Shown here: positions 14,828-25,382 of the stretch, piece after piece
Position numbering within the stretch: the first letter of the stretch is position 1
Layout of the letters: each line of letters starts with the position of its first letter
From: Leifsonia sp. Root1293
GTDB lineage: Bacteria > Actinomycetota > Actinomycetes > Actinomycetales > Microbacteriaceae
Reading direction: 5' to 3'
NCBI RefSeq assembly: GCF_001425325.1
Contig: NZ_LMEH01000001.1
Span: forward strand, 1,287,898-1,351,897
DNA length: 64,000 nt
Program-made: the position numbers and the translations under genes
The notes under the pieces: generated by a model
What the model was told of the DNA's origin: nothing
The model's input: the letters and a program-made list of their open reading frames with translations, nothing else
Database searches by the model: none

Positions 14828-15568
14828 ATGCACACCGCCCTGATCCCCTGGCTCGACCCAGAGACCATCATCGCCGGAGCTGGCCCCTGGGCCCTGGTGG
14901 TGGTGTGCGCGATAGTCTTCGCGGAGACCGGCCTGTTGGTCGGCTTCCTCCTCCCCGGAGACACGCTGCTCGTCATCTCCGGCCTGCTCACGCATACCTC
15001 ACTGGTGTTCGGAGTCGACATCTGGTGGGTCTGCCTCGCCATCGCCGTGGCAGCGTTCCTCGGCGGCGAGGTCGGCTATCTCATCGGCCACAGATTCGGG
15101 CCACGGGTCTTCGAGAAGAAGGAATCCGGCCTCTTCAGCGTCAAGAACGTCGAGCGCACGAACGCCTTCTTCACCCGCTTCGGCGCGCTCGCGGTCATCC
15201 TGGCGCGTTTCGTGCCCATCGTGCGCACCTTCGCTCCCGTTGCCGCGGGAATCGGCCACATGGACTACCGCAAGTACTCGGTGTACAACGCGATCGGCGC
15301 ACTCATCTGGGGCGCCGGCCTGACCTACTTCGGCTTCCTCATCGGCTACATCCCGCCGGTCGCCGAGTTCGTGCAGAAGTACATCGACATCATTCTGCTG
15401 GGCGCGGTCGTGCTCACGCTCATCCCCACCCTCTGGCACTACTTCCACTCCGCCCACCAGGCGCGGAAGGCAGCCGAGGCCGGAGAGGACGTCGTGACGG
15501 ACGCCGACGAGGCGGCCGAGCTCGCCCTCGACCCCGACGTGTTCGAGAAGCGCCCCGACAGCTTCTAG
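14828..15568 (+). CDS. DedA-family membrane protein 2 (246 aa)
   Basis: Contains ETGLLVGFLLPGDTLL, FLGGEVGYLIGHRFG and ARFVPIVRTFAPVAAGIGHMDYRKY, all DedA hallmarks, and a charged cytoplasmic tail. It is a paralogue of the gene 10 bp upstream but clearly diverged from it, so the pair is not a recent duplication. The predicted role is membrane lipid or carrier transport. Confidence 0.9.
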   Translation: MHTALIPWLDPETIIAGAGPWALVVVCAIVFAETGLLVGFLLPGDTLLVISGLLTHTSLVFGVDIWWVCLAIAVAAFLGGEVGYLIGHRFGPRVFEKKESGLFSVKNVERTNAFFTRFGALAVILARFVPIVRTFAPVAAGIGHMDYRKYSVYNAIGALIWGAGLTYFGFLIGYIPPVAEFVQKYIDIILLGAVVLTLIPTLWHYFHSAHQARKAAEAGEDVVTDADEAAELALDPDVFEKRPDSF

Positions 15569-15602
15569 CCCCGCCTGCGGCATCCGGGGCCATGGCCTCG
15601 TC

Positions 15603-15681
15603 CTGAGAACAGGCCGGATCACCGGAAGCGAGCCGCTACAGGCCGGTTCGGCCTGTCCTCGGTGTTCGGGCCTGTTCTCAG
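15603..15681. terminator. Nested inverted repeat between convergent genes
   Basis: CTGAGAACAGGCC (15603-15615) pairs with GGCCTGTTCTCAG (15669-15681), and inside it ACAGGCC/GGCCTGT (15638-15656) forms a separate hairpin. It separates the dedA pair from the convergent cation exporter and probably terminates both. All arms share an ACAGGCC core. Confidence 0.65.
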
Positions 15682-15694
15682 CGGGCGGATGCCG

Positions 15695-16603
15695 CTAAGC
15701 GTGATGCGGCTGCTCGTGCGCCGCGTGCTCCGCGGGCTCGAGCTGGAAGGTGGAGTGCTCCACGTCGAAGTGGTGCGCGAGGCAGTCGCTGAGCTCGTCG
15801 AGCAGGCACCCGGAGCGCTCCCCCACGAGCGCCTGCGGCTCCACGACCACGTGGGCGCTGAAGACGTACTCGCCCGAGGTGATCGCCCACACGTGGACGT
15901 CGTGCACGTCGACGACCCCGTCGGTGCCGAGGATGTGCTCTCGGATCTCGGCGACGCTCGTGTCCACGGGGACGGACTGGCTGAGCACCCGCACGACGTC
16001 GCGCAGCAGCGAGACGGCCCGCGGCACGATCATGATCGCGATGAGCAGCGAGGCGATCGCATCGGCCGCAGCGAACCCCGTCGTGACGATCACGATGCCG
16101 GCCACGATCACGGCGATCGAGCCCAGCAGGTCGCCGAGTACCTCGAGGGTCGCGCCGCGCATGTTGAGCGACGTCGTGTCGCCGCGACGCAGCACCAGGT
16201 AGGCGACGACGTTCGCGACGAGGCCGATGCCCGCGACGATGAGCATCAGCGACCCCTGCACCTCAGCAGGCCCGGGCTCAATGAGGCGGCGCACGGCTTC
16301 GATGCCGACGAACAGCGCAACCACGATCAGGATGAGCGCATTGATGAGCGCCCCGAACACCTCGGCGCGCTGGTAGCCGTAGGTCTGCCGCTCCGAGGCC
16401 GGGCGTGAGGCGACGATGGCGGCGACCAGGGCGACGACCAGACCGGTGAGGTCGGAGAGCATGTGGCCGGCGTCGGCGAGCAGTGCGAGCGAGCCGCTCA
16501 GAGCCGCGCCGACGACCTCGGCGATGAGCACCACGGAGACGATCCCGATGACGATGAGCAGTCGGGATCTGGTGGAGCTCCGGTGGGAGTGATCGTGGGC
16601 CAT
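15695..16603 (-). CDS. Cation diffusion facilitator (CzcD/ZitB-like) exporter (302 aa)
   Basis: Six transmembrane segments, an N-terminal His-rich MAHDHSH, the TM2 motif H47-MLS-D51 and a His-rich C-terminal domain ending EHAAHEQPHHA. CDF proteins export Zn2+ or related divalent cations in exchange for protons. In TM5 the expected His of HxxxD is Glu (E154-VLG-D158), which may alter metal selectivity. It is a single gene; a hairpin array separates it from the dedA genes. Confidence 0.9.
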   Translation of the reverse strand: MAHDHSHRSSTRSRLLIVIGIVSVVLIAEVVGAALSGSLALLADAGHMLSDLTGLVVALVAAIVASRPASERQTYGYQRAEVFGALINALILIVVALFVGIEAVRRLIEPGPAEVQGSLMLIVAGIGLVANVVAYLVLRRGDTTSLNMRGATLEVLGDLLGSIAVIVAGIVIVTTGFAAADAIASLLIAIMIVPRAVSLLRDVVRVLSQSVPVDTSVAEIREHILGTDGVVDVHDVHVWAITSGEYVFSAHVVVEPQALVGERSGCLLDELSDCLAHHFDVEHSTFQLEPAEHAAHEQPHHA

Positions 16604-16731
16604 GGCTCTTCAAGGGTAGGCCGGAACCAAGCCCGATCGGCGTCATCCGCGCAGTTGGGAACGACTCCGGGAATCGTTATCAGCAGCGGCAGCCAGCGTC
16701 CCACGCGACCGCGGGTCTGCCGCGATCCGCC

Positions 16732-17334
16732 TCAGACCAGGCGCTGCAGGATCGGGATGGCGGCCGAGAACGCCCGGGCCCGGTGGCTCTCGGCGTTCTT
16801 CACCTCCGGCGCCAGCTCCGCGGCGCTCACGTCGTGGCCATCGGGCACGAAGATCGGGTCGTAGCCGAAGCCGTGGGCACCGGACGGCGCAGCAGCCAGT
16901 CGCCCCGGCCACTCGCCGGACGCCACCTCCTCGAAGCCGGGTCGCCCTGCGGCATCCGGGGCCACGATCGCGATGGCACACGTGAAGTGCGCCCCACGGT
17001 GCGGCTCGGCGATGTCGCTGAGCTGGGCGAGCAGCAGCTGGAGGTTCTCGGTGCTGTCGCGACCGCCGGCCCAGCGCGCCGAGAAGATGCCGGGGGCACC
17101 GCCCAGGATGTCGACGCAGATGCCCGAGTCGTCAGCCAGTGCCACGAGGCCGGTGTGAGCCGCTGCCGCGCGCGCCTTGATGAGAGCGTTCTCCGCGAAG
17201 CTCACGCCGTCCTCGACCGGCTCCGGCCCGTCGTAGGCGACCACCGTGATCGACGGCATGACAGCACCGAGGATGCGCTGGAACTCCTCGACCTTGTGCT
17301 GGTTGTGCGTGGCCAGCACCACCTCGAGCGTCAT
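16732..17334 (-). CDS. rdgB: Non-canonical purine NTP pyrophosphatase (200 aa)
   Basis: [18 protein letters not shown], then SFAENALIKARAAA, ALADDSGICVDILGGAPGIFSARW and FGYDPIFVP are the RdgB/HAM1 signatures. The enzyme hydrolyses ITP, dITP and XTP, keeping deaminated purines out of nucleic acid. The start overlaps the rph stop (TGATG), giving an rph-rdgB unit common in actinobacteria. Confidence 0.95.
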   Translation of the reverse strand: MTLEVVLATHNQHKVEEFQRILGAVMPSITVVAYDGPEPVEDGVSFAENALIKARAAAAHTGLVALADDSGICVDILGGAPGIFSARWAGGRDSTENLQLLLAQLSDIAEPHRGAHFTCAIAIVAPDAAGRPGFEEVASGEWPGRLAAAPSGAHGFGYDPIFVPDGHDVSAAELAPEVKNAESHRARAFSAAIPILQRLV

Positions 17335-18095
17335 CAGGCGGTGGCGGATGCCGCGTCGCCGACGGGAGCGAGGGCAGCGTTCTGCAGGTCGCGCAGGGTG
17401 GCGCCGCCGGCGACTCCGAGGTCGAGCAGTGCGTCGAGCTCGCGCCGGTCGAACGGCGCGCCCTCTGCTGTCCCCTGCACCTCGACGAAGAGGCCGCGCC
17501 CGGTGACGACGATGTTCATGTCGGTCTCGGCGCGCACGTCCTCCGTGTAGGCGAGGTCGAGCATCGGCGTGCCGTCGATGATGCCGACCGAGACGGCCGA
17601 GACGCTGTCGATGAGCGGCTTCGCCTTCTGTCCGATGAACTTGTGCTGGCGGCCCCACTCGATGGCGTCGACCATGGCGACGTAGGCACCGGTGATGGCG
17701 GCGGTTCGCGTGCCGCCGTCGGCCTGCAGCACGTCGCAGTCGATGACGAGGGTGTTCTCGCCGAGGGCCTTCATGTCGACGACGGCACGGAGGCTCCGGC
17801 CGATGAGACGGCTGATCTCGTGCGTGCGGCCACCGATCCTGCCCTTGACGGACTCGCGGTCCATGCGGCTGTTCGTCGAGCGCGGCAGCATCGAGTACTC
17901 GGCAGTGACCCAGCCCTTGCCCTTGCCCGCCATCCAGCGCGGAACGCCGTTGGTGAACGACGCTGTGCAGAGCACCTTGGTGCGTCCGAAGGAGATGAGG
18001 GCGCTGCCCTCGGCCTGATCGCTCCAGCCGCGCTCGATGGTGATGGGACGCAGGTCGTCGGCGGCGCGGCCGTCGACGCGGATGAGGTCTGTCAC
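17334..18095 (-). CDS. rph: Ribonuclease PH (253 aa)
   Basis: [48 protein letters not shown] and [19 protein letters not shown] segments identify RNase PH, which trims tRNA 3' ends phosphorolytically. Start is GTG at 18095. It sits between murI and rdgB, and the murI-rph gap is 65 bp. Confidence 0.96.
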   Translation of the reverse strand: MTDLIRVDGRAADDLRPITIERGWSDQAEGSALISFGRTKVLCTASFTNGVPRWMAGKGKGWVTAEYSMLPRSTNSRMDRESVKGRIGGRTHEISRLIGRSLRAVVDMKALGENTLVIDCDVLQADGGTRTAAITGAYVAMVDAIEWGRQHKFIGQKAKPLIDSVSAVSVGIIDGTPMLDLAYTEDVRAETDMNIVVTGRGLFVEVQGTAEGAPFDRRELDALLDLGVAGGATLRDLQNAALAPVGDAASATA

Positions 18096-18160
18096 GGTGG
18101 ATTCCTGTCTGTGGGTGTCGAACGGATGCGGCAGGCGAGGCGGGAGCCTCGGCACGCCTG

Positions 18161-18979
<819 letters not shown>

Positions 18980-19018
18980 GACGTGCAAGCTTAGTCGTGC
19001 GGGATAGGGTGATCTTTC

Positions 19019-20341
19019 GTGACCAGCTCCTCCGCGCTCCTCACGGACCGCTACGAACTCACCATGCTCGACGCCGCCCTTCGCAACGGCACGGCTCATC
19101 GCGAGTCGATGTTCGAGGCCTTCGCGCGCCGCCTGCCGGCCGGGCGCCGGTACGGCGTCGTCGCCGGCACGGGCAGGCTCCTCGAGGCGATCAGCCGGTT
19201 CCGGTTCACGGATGCCGAACTCGAGTGGCTGCGCGCCGCCGAGGTGGTGCATCCGTCGACCCTGGACTGGCTGGCGAACTACAGGTTCACGGGCACCATC
19301 TGGGGCTACCGCGAGGGTGAGGCCTACTTCCCGGGTTCGCCGCTGGTCATCGTGAACGCGACCTTCGCCGAGGGCGTCATCCTCGAGACGCTGATCCTCA
19401 GCATCCTGAACTCAGACTCGGCCGTGGCCAGCGCCGCCGCCCGCATGGTGTCGGTCGCCCTCGGGCGCCCCTTGGCCGAGATGGGGTCGCGCCGCACGAA
19501 CGAGTACGCCGCCGTGGCCACCGCCAGGGCCGCCTACATCGCCGGCTTCAGCGCCACGAGCAACCTGGAGGCCGGTCGCACGTGGGGCGTGCCGACCATG
19601 GGAACCGCTGCGCACTCCTTCACGCTGCTGCACGACACCGAGGAGGACGCCTTCAGGGCTCAGGTCGACGCTCTCGGTCCTGCGACGACACTGCTCGTCG
19701 ACACCTACGACGTCGAGAAGGGCGTCGAGACCGCAGTGTGCGTCGCCGGCACCGGCCTCGGAGCCGTGCGCATCGATTCTGGCGACCTCCCGTCAGTGGT
19801 GGCATCCGTTCGCGAACAGCTCGACAGCCTGGGCGCCGTCAACACGAAGATCACCGTGACCAGCGACCTCGACGAGTACCTCATCGGCGCACTCTCGGGC
19901 TCCCCCGTCGACTCCTACGGCGTCGGCACCTCGGTCGCCACCGGCTCGGGCTCCCCCACCGCCGGCATGGTCTACAAGCTCGTCGCCCGTCGCGGAGACG
20001 ACGACGAGTGGGTGTCGGTGGCCAAGGCGAGCGCCGAGAAGGTCAGCGTCGGCGGCCGCAAGACGGCCGTCCGACGCATCGATTCGACCCGCACCGCCCG
20101 TGAGGAGATCGTCTACCTCGGCGACGGACCGGACGGCGAGCCCGAGGGCGCCCAGGACGAGTCCCGCGAACGCCCGCTCCAGGTCACCCTCATGCGTGAC
20201 GGGGTGGCCGATCCCGCCTTCCTCGGCGTCGCGGGCACGAAGGCCGCGCGGGATCACCGGGCGGCTGTGATGCAGGAACTGCCGATCGAGGCGTTCCGGC
20301 TGGGTGCCGGCGAAGCGGCGATCCCGACCGTCTACAGATAG
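19019..20341 (+). CDS. pncB: Nicotinate phosphoribosyltransferase (440 aa)
   Basis: [39 protein letters not shown] and [21 protein letters not shown] are NAPRTase signatures. The enzyme makes nicotinate mononucleotide from nicotinate, PRPP and ATP in NAD salvage. GTG start. It is divergent from murI. Confidence 0.94.
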   Translation: MTSSSALLTDRYELTMLDAALRNGTAHRESMFEAFARRLPAGRRYGVVAGTGRLLEAISRFRFTDAELEWLRAAEVVHPSTLDWLANYRFTGTIWGYREGEAYFPGSPLVIVNATFAEGVILETLILSILNSDSAVASAAARMVSVALGRPLAEMGSRRTNEYAAVATARAAYIAGFSATSNLEAGRTWGVPTMGTAAHSFTLLHDTEEDAFRAQVDALGPATTLLVDTYDVEKGVETAVCVAGTGLGAVRIDSGDLPSVVASVREQLDSLGAVNTKITVTSDLDEYLIGALSGSPVDSYGVGTSVATGSGSPTAGMVYKLVARRGDDDEWVSVAKASAEKVSVGGRKTAVRRIDSTRTAREEIVYLGDGPDGEPEGAQDESRERPLQVTLMRDGVADPAFLGVAGTKAARDHRAAVMQELPIEAFRLGAGEAAIPTVYR

Positions 20342-20384
20342 GCGTCGAGATTCGCGGAGAGCCCCGTCCGGCGGCTGAAGACGC

Positions 20385-20672
20385 CTACTCGGCCTTCAGC
20401 TTCTCGTAGATCTCCTTGCAAGTGGGGCAGACCGGGAACTTCTCGGGGTCACGTCCCGGGGTCCACTTCTTGCCGCAGAGAGCCTTCACAGGCTTGCCCG
20501 ACAGGGCCGACTCGAGGATCTTCTCCTTCTTCACGTAGTGCGAGAAGCGCTCGTGGTCGCCGGGTTCGATCGACTCCTGCTCGAGCAGCTCCTCGAGCTC
20601 GCGGTCGAGGGTGGACGTGCCGCCTCCGGGTTGCCCCGGGTCGGCGATGCTCGCACGGAAGGTTTCACTCAT
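20385..20672 (-). CDS. DUF3039 family protein (95 aa)
   Basis: The C-terminal half, KALCGKKWTPGRDPEKFPVCPTCKEIYEKL, carries the conserved Cys residues of this actinobacterial family and probably binds zinc. The N-terminus is acidic and helical. It is typical in size and of unknown function. It stands alone between pncB (convergent) and the ABC permease. Confidence 0.85.
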   Translation of the reverse strand: MSETFRASIADPGQPGGGTSTLDRELEELLEQESIEPGDHERFSHYVKKEKILESALSGKPVKALCGKKWTPGRDPEKFPVCPTCKEIYEKLKAE

Positions 20673-20744
20673 GGGTTCCAGTGTAGAACGCCCGAGGTCC
20701 CATCTGCGGGGTCGGATGCAGCATCGCAGCAGCTCCGCCGGATG

Positions 20745-22319
20745 CTACGCCCGGATCGCAGACGCCAGGATCTCGGGGCCGCGCCGCGTGAAGGTGTGGG
20801 CGCCCCAGGTGACCCCGAGCACGAGCGCGACCACGCCGACCCCGACGCCTTCGATGAGCGTCGCGATGTGCCAGGCGGGGTCGACGAACAGCGCGAGGTA
20901 TCCGAACACCAGGGCCGGAAGCGTGAGCACCAGCGCCACGAGGAAGGTGAGGGACTGCACCGCCGCGGCGGCCGTGCCCGACGACTGCGGCTGCGCAAAC
21001 GGGCTCGCGCCGGGCTTCGGCACCGGGTACGGGAACCGGGCCGACGTGTAGCTGGAGCATCCGAGCCCCACCAGGAACAGGCTCGCACAGACGCCGATGA
21101 AGGAGGGCAGCACGCTCCAGTCGCGATAGAGCAGCATGCTCACGATCGTGCCGAGGGCGATGAGCGGGATCGAGAGGAAGAACGCGGGTACCAGCCGGCC
21201 GATACGATCGGCGAAGCCGCTCACTCCCGACGCCACGTGCAGCCACACGGCCGTCGAGTCGTAGGCCACGTCGTTGTGCACCGTCCATCCGAGGAAGATG
21301 CACATCACGGGAACCGGAAGCAGCGCCAGCACTCCTGTCGGGACCTGCACGGCGGCGAGCGGCACGACGAGCAGTACGGGCAGCACCGGGATCATGATGA
21401 GCGACACCCAGTACCGGGCATCCCTGATCCAGTACGTCAGCGAGCGGGCAGCGACAGCGCCGGTGGCGCCGGGCAGCATCTTGTCGAACCAGCCGAGACC
21501 GTGGTACGCGTGCGACTGGGTCTGGCGCCCGGGGGTGACGAGCGTCTTCGCGACGAGCGCCTGCCAGGCCAGCCAGAGCAGCCACAGCGTCGCGAGGGCG
21601 ATGAGCAGCTTCAGAACGGCTGCGCCCCACTGGCCGGCGGCTGCATCACCGGGAATCGCCCACATCGCGCCGAGAGGCGTCCAGGAGAGGATGGCGCTCA
21701 CCTCGCGCACGAGACTCCGGCCCGACGTCGCCCAGTCGACCTGGGCGAGCAGCACGATGATCGGCGAGATGAGTACCAGGACGAGCACGCCGAGCACGCC
21801 GCTGACCTCTCGGGCGCGGCGGGTGGCGAGGAACAGGCTGGCGAGCGAGGTCGAGACCCTGGACAGCATGATGCAGGTCGCCAGGGCGAGCACCGCCGCG
21901 ACGAGCGCGACGATGGTCTCACCGAAGCCGCGCGTCCAGGTGACGACGAAGCCGACGAGGGTGATCGCCAGCACCAGCGCCGGCACGCCGACGAAGGCCG
22001 CCAGCGCGAGTCCGAGGGAGAGGTCGCGGTTGCGGAGGCCGAACAGCGAGAACCGCCGCGGATCGAGGGAGTCATCCGAGCCCATGAACAGCGGCACCAC
22101 GATGAATCCGACGGTGACGATCGACCCCACCAGCACGATGCCGTCGCGGAGGAACTCGACGTCTGGGGCGAAGCGCAGGCCGATGAGCAGTGCCATCAGG
22201 AAGAAGGCGATGCCGAGACCGTAGATGAGGCCGACGATGATGCCGACGATCTGCCACGGGCCGCGGCGGAACAGGTTGCCGAAGAGCCGGACTCTCAGTC
22301 CGAGAAGCTGTGCAACCAT
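20745..22319 (-). CDS. ABC exporter permease, about 12 membrane segments (524 aa)
   Basis: The protein consists of about twelve hydrophobic helices joined by short loops, starting MVAQLLGLRVRLFGNLFRRGPW. No substrate-specific motif is visible. Its start lies inside the 3' end of the preceding ATPase gene (25-bp overlap), so the two form one exporter. ATG at 22319 is chosen because the frame upstream of it is the out-of-frame shadow of the ATPase. Confidence 0.8.
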   Translation of the reverse strand: MVAQLLGLRVRLFGNLFRRGPWQIVGIIVGLIYGLGIAFFLMALLIGLRFAPDVEFLRDGIVLVGSIVTVGFIVVPLFMGSDDSLDPRRFSLFGLRNRDLSLGLALAAFVGVPALVLAITLVGFVVTWTRGFGETIVALVAAVLALATCIMLSRVSTSLASLFLATRRAREVSGVLGVLVLVLISPIIVLLAQVDWATSGRSLVREVSAILSWTPLGAMWAIPGDAAAGQWGAAVLKLLIALATLWLLWLAWQALVAKTLVTPGRQTQSHAYHGLGWFDKMLPGATGAVAARSLTYWIRDARYWVSLIMIPVLPVLLVVPLAAVQVPTGVLALLPVPVMCIFLGWTVHNDVAYDSTAVWLHVASGVSGFADRIGRLVPAFFLSIPLIALGTIVSMLLYRDWSVLPSFIGVCASLFLVGLGCSSYTSARFPYPVPKPGASPFAQPQSSGTAAAAVQSLTFLVALVLTLPALVFGYLALFVDPAWHIATLIEGVGVGVVALVLGVTWGAHTFTRRGPEILASAIRA

Positions 22320-24286
22320 TCCATCCCCTCTGCTACCTTGCGGCCTCCGGCCAGCTCGACGAAGCGGTCTTCGAGTCGTTCGCCGTCGCGCACCTCGTCG
22401 AGGGTGCCCGCGGCCAGCACCTTGCCCTGCACGATGATGGCGACGCTGTCGCACACGCGCTCGATGAGGTCCATGCCGTGGCTCGACAGCACGACAGTGC
22501 CGCCCGCAGCGACGTAGCGCTGGAGGATCTCGATGAGGTTGGCGGCCGAGACGGGGTCGACGGCTTCGAAGGGCTCGTCGAGCACGAGCAGCCGCGGCGA
22601 GTGGATCATGGCGCAGGCGAGGGCGATCTTCTTCGTCATGCCGGCCGAGTAGTCGGCGACGAGACGGTTGATCGCCTCCTCCAGCCCGAAAGCCGAGACG
22701 AGATCGGCCGAGCGGGTGCGAACGGTCTGGGCGTCGAGCCCGCGCAGCACGCCGGAGTAGTAGAGCAACTGGGCGCCGGTGAGCCTGTCGAACAGCCGGA
22801 GCCTGTCGGGAAGCACTCCCGTCATGTGCTTGGCCTTGACCGGCTCCTTCCAGACGTCGACGTCGTGGACGACGACGGTTCCGGCATCCGGTCGCAGCAG
22901 GCCGGTGACCATCGACAGGGTCGTGGTCTTGCCTGCTCCGTTCGGGCCGACGATTCCGTAGAACGAGCCGGTGCGCACCTCGAGGTCGATGCCCGAGACG
23001 GCCTGGGTCGCACCGTAGCTCTTGGCGAGGCCCGAGATGCTGAGCACGACCGGGGCGGATGCCGCGGGCGCCTTCGTCGCGGCTGGCAGCTTGCGGGTCG
23101 CCCGCTTCTTGCGTGCCGCGGCCTTCGCTGCGGCGGCTGCGGCCTTCGCCTCGTCCTCGTCGATCTGCTCGATCGTGAGCTCCTCGATGAGCTCGAGCTC
23201 CGCGATCGCCGCCGCGGTGTCCTCGATGCTGAGCTCTGCCGGTGGGGCGTCGACGATGCCGATGGCGACGAGTTCGTCTTCGGCCGAGATGTCGGGCTCC
23301 GTGGGGAACTCGGCCTCCGAGGCCTCGATGACGGCCGTCTCGTCGGAGGTCTCCGGCGATGACGCCGCAGAATCCGATGACCTGGACGCGGACGTGGCCT
23401 CGGCCGGTTCGACCACCGTGTCGGTCTGGGCGTCGGTCGTGGCGTCCTTGTCGGTCGCCGACGGATGCCGCGGCTCGGCCGTGGCCGTGTCGCGCGCGAC
23501 CTGGGCTGCAGCCACCGTCGGCGCCGCCTTCGCCGGCGGAGCCTTGGGCGCGCGCACGGGGCGCTTCCGGGGCGCCGTCGTGGCCTTCGCCGGCGGCGTC
23601 GAAGCGTTCACTGTGGCGTCGTTCGCAGCCGTGTCGTTCGCGGTCGTGTTGTTCGCAGTCGCCGTCTCCGCGGTGCCGGCTTCGGTCTCAGCGGTCGCGC
23701 TGGAAGCGGCGTCCGTTGCTGCGGCGGCCTTGGCGGCGGCGGCGGCCCGCGCCGGAGTGCTCGTGGAACGTGCGGGTGCCTTCTTGGCAGCAGTGGTCTT
23801 GGAGGCAGCTGTCTTCGAAGCGGCGGTCTTCGAAGCAGCGGCCTTCGAAGCGGCCGCCTTCGAGGCTGGAGTCTTCGAGGCTGCTGCTGTTCCGCCGGTC
23901 GCCGAGGTCGTTCCGGACGCACCGGTCTTCGGCGCGGCAGGCTTCCGCGGAGTGGCGGCCTTCCGAGCAGCGGGCCTGGAGGCGAGACGGGCAGTCGATT
24001 CCGAGGCAACGGCATCCGATGCCGCGACAGATCCCTCGTCGTCGGTCGTCTGCGGGGCCCCAGCAGTCTTCTCAGCGCCGGAATCAGACGCGCCGGACGT
24101 CTTCCCGGACGACGCGGGCTTGCGCGCGGCCGGGCGGCGGGCAGCGGGCTTGCGTGCGGCCTGCGATGTCCCCCGAGAGCGTGCGGCGTCGCCGGAATCA
24201 TCCGTCGCGGAAGCACCCTCGATCACGGCCTCATCGGCCTTCGCCCCCTGGTCGTGCGGGTCTGGGAATCGCTGCGCAGAACTCAC
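22295..24286 (-). CDS. ABC transporter ATP-binding protein with a ~410-aa low-complexity N-terminal extension (663 aa)
   Basis: Residues from about 416 form a normal ABC ATPase: Walker A GPNGAGKTTT, signature YSAGMTKK (LSGGQ position), Walker B LLVLDEPFEAVD, H-loop SSHG. Ahead of it lies an Ala/Thr/Lys/Pro-rich region with histone-H1-like units (SKAAASKTAASKTAASK), then an acidic Ala/Glu stretch with EAEFPTEPDISAEDEL. Bacterial ABC ATPases rarely exceed 350 aa. The extension is in frame and has a plausible start (MSSAQRFPDPHDQGAK). It may bind DNA, RNA or polyanions, or be a natural fusion; an internal start nearer residue 400 cannot be excluded. Confidence 0.8.
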   Translation of the reverse strand: MSSAQRFPDPHDQGAKADEAVIEGASATDDSGDAARSRGTSQAARKPAARRPAARKPASSGKTSGASDSGAEKTAGAPQTTDDEGSVAASDAVASESTARLASRPAARKAATPRKPAAPKTGASGTTSATGGTAAASKTPASKAAASKAAASKTAASKTAASKTTAAKKAPARSTSTPARAAAAAKAAAATDAASSATAETEAGTAETATANNTTANDTAANDATVNASTPPAKATTAPRKRPVRAPKAPPAKAAPTVAAAQVARDTATAEPRHPSATDKDATTDAQTDTVVEPAEATSASRSSDSAASSPETSDETAVIEASEAEFPTEPDISAEDELVAIGIVDAPPAELSIEDTAAAIAELELIEELTIEQIDEDEAKAAAAAAKAAARKKRATRKLPAATKAPAASAPVVLSISGLAKSYGATQAVSGIDLEVRTGSFYGIVGPNGAGKTTTLSMVTGLLRPDAGTVVVHDVDVWKEPVKAKHMTGVLPDRLRLFDRLTGAQLLYYSGVLRGLDAQTVRTRSADLVSAFGLEEAINRLVADYSAGMTKKIALACAMIHSPRLLVLDEPFEAVDPVSAANLIEILQRYVAAGGTVVLSSHGMDLIERVCDSVAIIVQGKVLAAGTLDEVRDGERLEDRFVELAGGRKVAEGMEWLHSFSD

Positions 24287-24540
24287 GGAGCAAACCTACC
24301 AACTCCCCTGCGACAGCCGAACGGCAGATGACGCCCGTCCCTGTGAATACGCTCAGCGACAGGTCACAATCGAGGCACGCCGTCCCCCGTGTCTGGCCCC
24401 CGACCGACCCGGCACGATAAGGTGAACCCGGGCATAAAGGCGTGTCTTCACATACACGTGTGGGTGAACCGTGAGTGAACGTCCGATGGAGGATGTTCAC
24501 GAAACGTACGGTCGACCCGAATTCCATCGAGGAGATCACT

Positions 24541-25233
24541 ATGACCACCCAGGTCGTCATTCTTGCCGCAGGCATGGGCAGCCGCCTCGGCCGCTCCCTG
24601 CCGAAGCCGCTGACCGAGCTCAGCGACGGACGCACCATCATGCAGCAGCAGTTCGACAACATCGAGCACGCCTTCGGCCGCAACGCCAAGGTCACGATCG
24701 TCGTCGGCTACAAGCTCGAGCACATCATCGAGGCCTTCCCCGACGCGTCGTTCGTCTACAACGAGCAGTACGACCAGACCAACACGTCGAAGAGCCTGCT
24801 GCGCGCCCTCCAGGCATCGCAGCCCGGTGGAGTGCTCTGGATGAACGGCGACGTCGTCTTCGACCCGACCGTGCTCGACCGCGCAGCGATGATGATCGCC
24901 CGCGACCAGTCCTTCGTCACCGTGAACCACTCCAAGGTCTCCGACGAGGAGGTCAAGTACACGATGAGCGCTGAGGGCTACATCAAGGAACTCTCCAAGA
25001 CGGTCAAGGGCGGGCTCGGCGAGGCTGTGGGAATCAACTACATCTCCAGCGCCGACAAGGCCACCTTCATCCGCCACCTCACCAAGGTGAACGACCAGGA
25101 CTACTTCGAGCGCGGCCTCGAGCTCGCGATCGAGAAGGAGCGCATTCTGGTCGAGCCCGTCGACATCACCGACCTCTACGCTGTCGAGATCGACTTCGCC
25201 GAAGACCTGGAGCGCGCAAACCACTTCGTGTGA
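24541..25233 (+). CDS. MobA/LicC-like sugar- or alcohol-phosphate nucleotidyltransferase (230 aa)
   Basis: MTTQVVILAAGMGSRLGRSLPKPL is the NTP-binding GxGxR...PKPL signature, and MNGDVVFD is the metal-binding aspartate motif. Its size fits cytidylyltransferases such as LicC or inositol-phosphate cytidylyltransferases. In this neighbourhood the product is probably a CDP-alcohol or NDP-sugar for wall glycopolymer synthesis. ATG at 24541 has a GAGGAGATCACT leader. The substrate is not determined. Confidence 0.82.
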   Translation: MTTQVVILAAGMGSRLGRSLPKPLTELSDGRTIMQQQFDNIEHAFGRNAKVTIVVGYKLEHIIEAFPDASFVYNEQYDQTNTSKSLLRALQASQPGGVLWMNGDVVFDPTVLDRAAMMIARDQSFVTVNHSKVSDEEVKYTMSAEGYIKELSKTVKGGLGEAVGINYISSADKATFIRHLTKVNDQDYFERGLELAIEKERILVEPVDITDLYAVEIDFAEDLERANHFV

Positions 25234-25266
25234 TCGCCACGACAGGCCAGATCGGCTGAACGTCAC

Positions 25267-25293
25267 GAAAGCAGGCCCAACGGGCCTGCTTTC
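25267..25293 (+). terminator. Intrinsic terminator after the nucleotidyltransferase
   Basis: GAAAGCAGGCCC and GGGCCTGCTTTC form a perfect 12-bp stem with an AAC loop, 34 bp after the stop. A TCGTCGTTCC tail follows. Confidence 0.75.
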
Positions 25294-25382
25294 GTCGTTC
25301 CGGCCTGCTTCCGGCCCCGGATGCAGCTGAGCACCGCGGCGCCGGGCGGTGCGAACGGGAGCACCATGCGCGGGCGCATACG

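Noticed and set aside
20538..22517. 659-codon rightward ORF opposite the ABC permease
   Set aside because: Composition is dominated by Arg/Glu/His/Asp, typical of an antisense shadow of a high-G+C membrane-protein gene. The leftward frame has coherent membrane helices and overlaps its ATPase partner.
24475..25233. Longer start for the nucleotidyltransferase at 24475
   Set aside because: ATG at 24541 begins exactly with the NTP-binding MTTQVVILAAGMG motif and has a Shine-Dalgarno-like GAGGAG leader.
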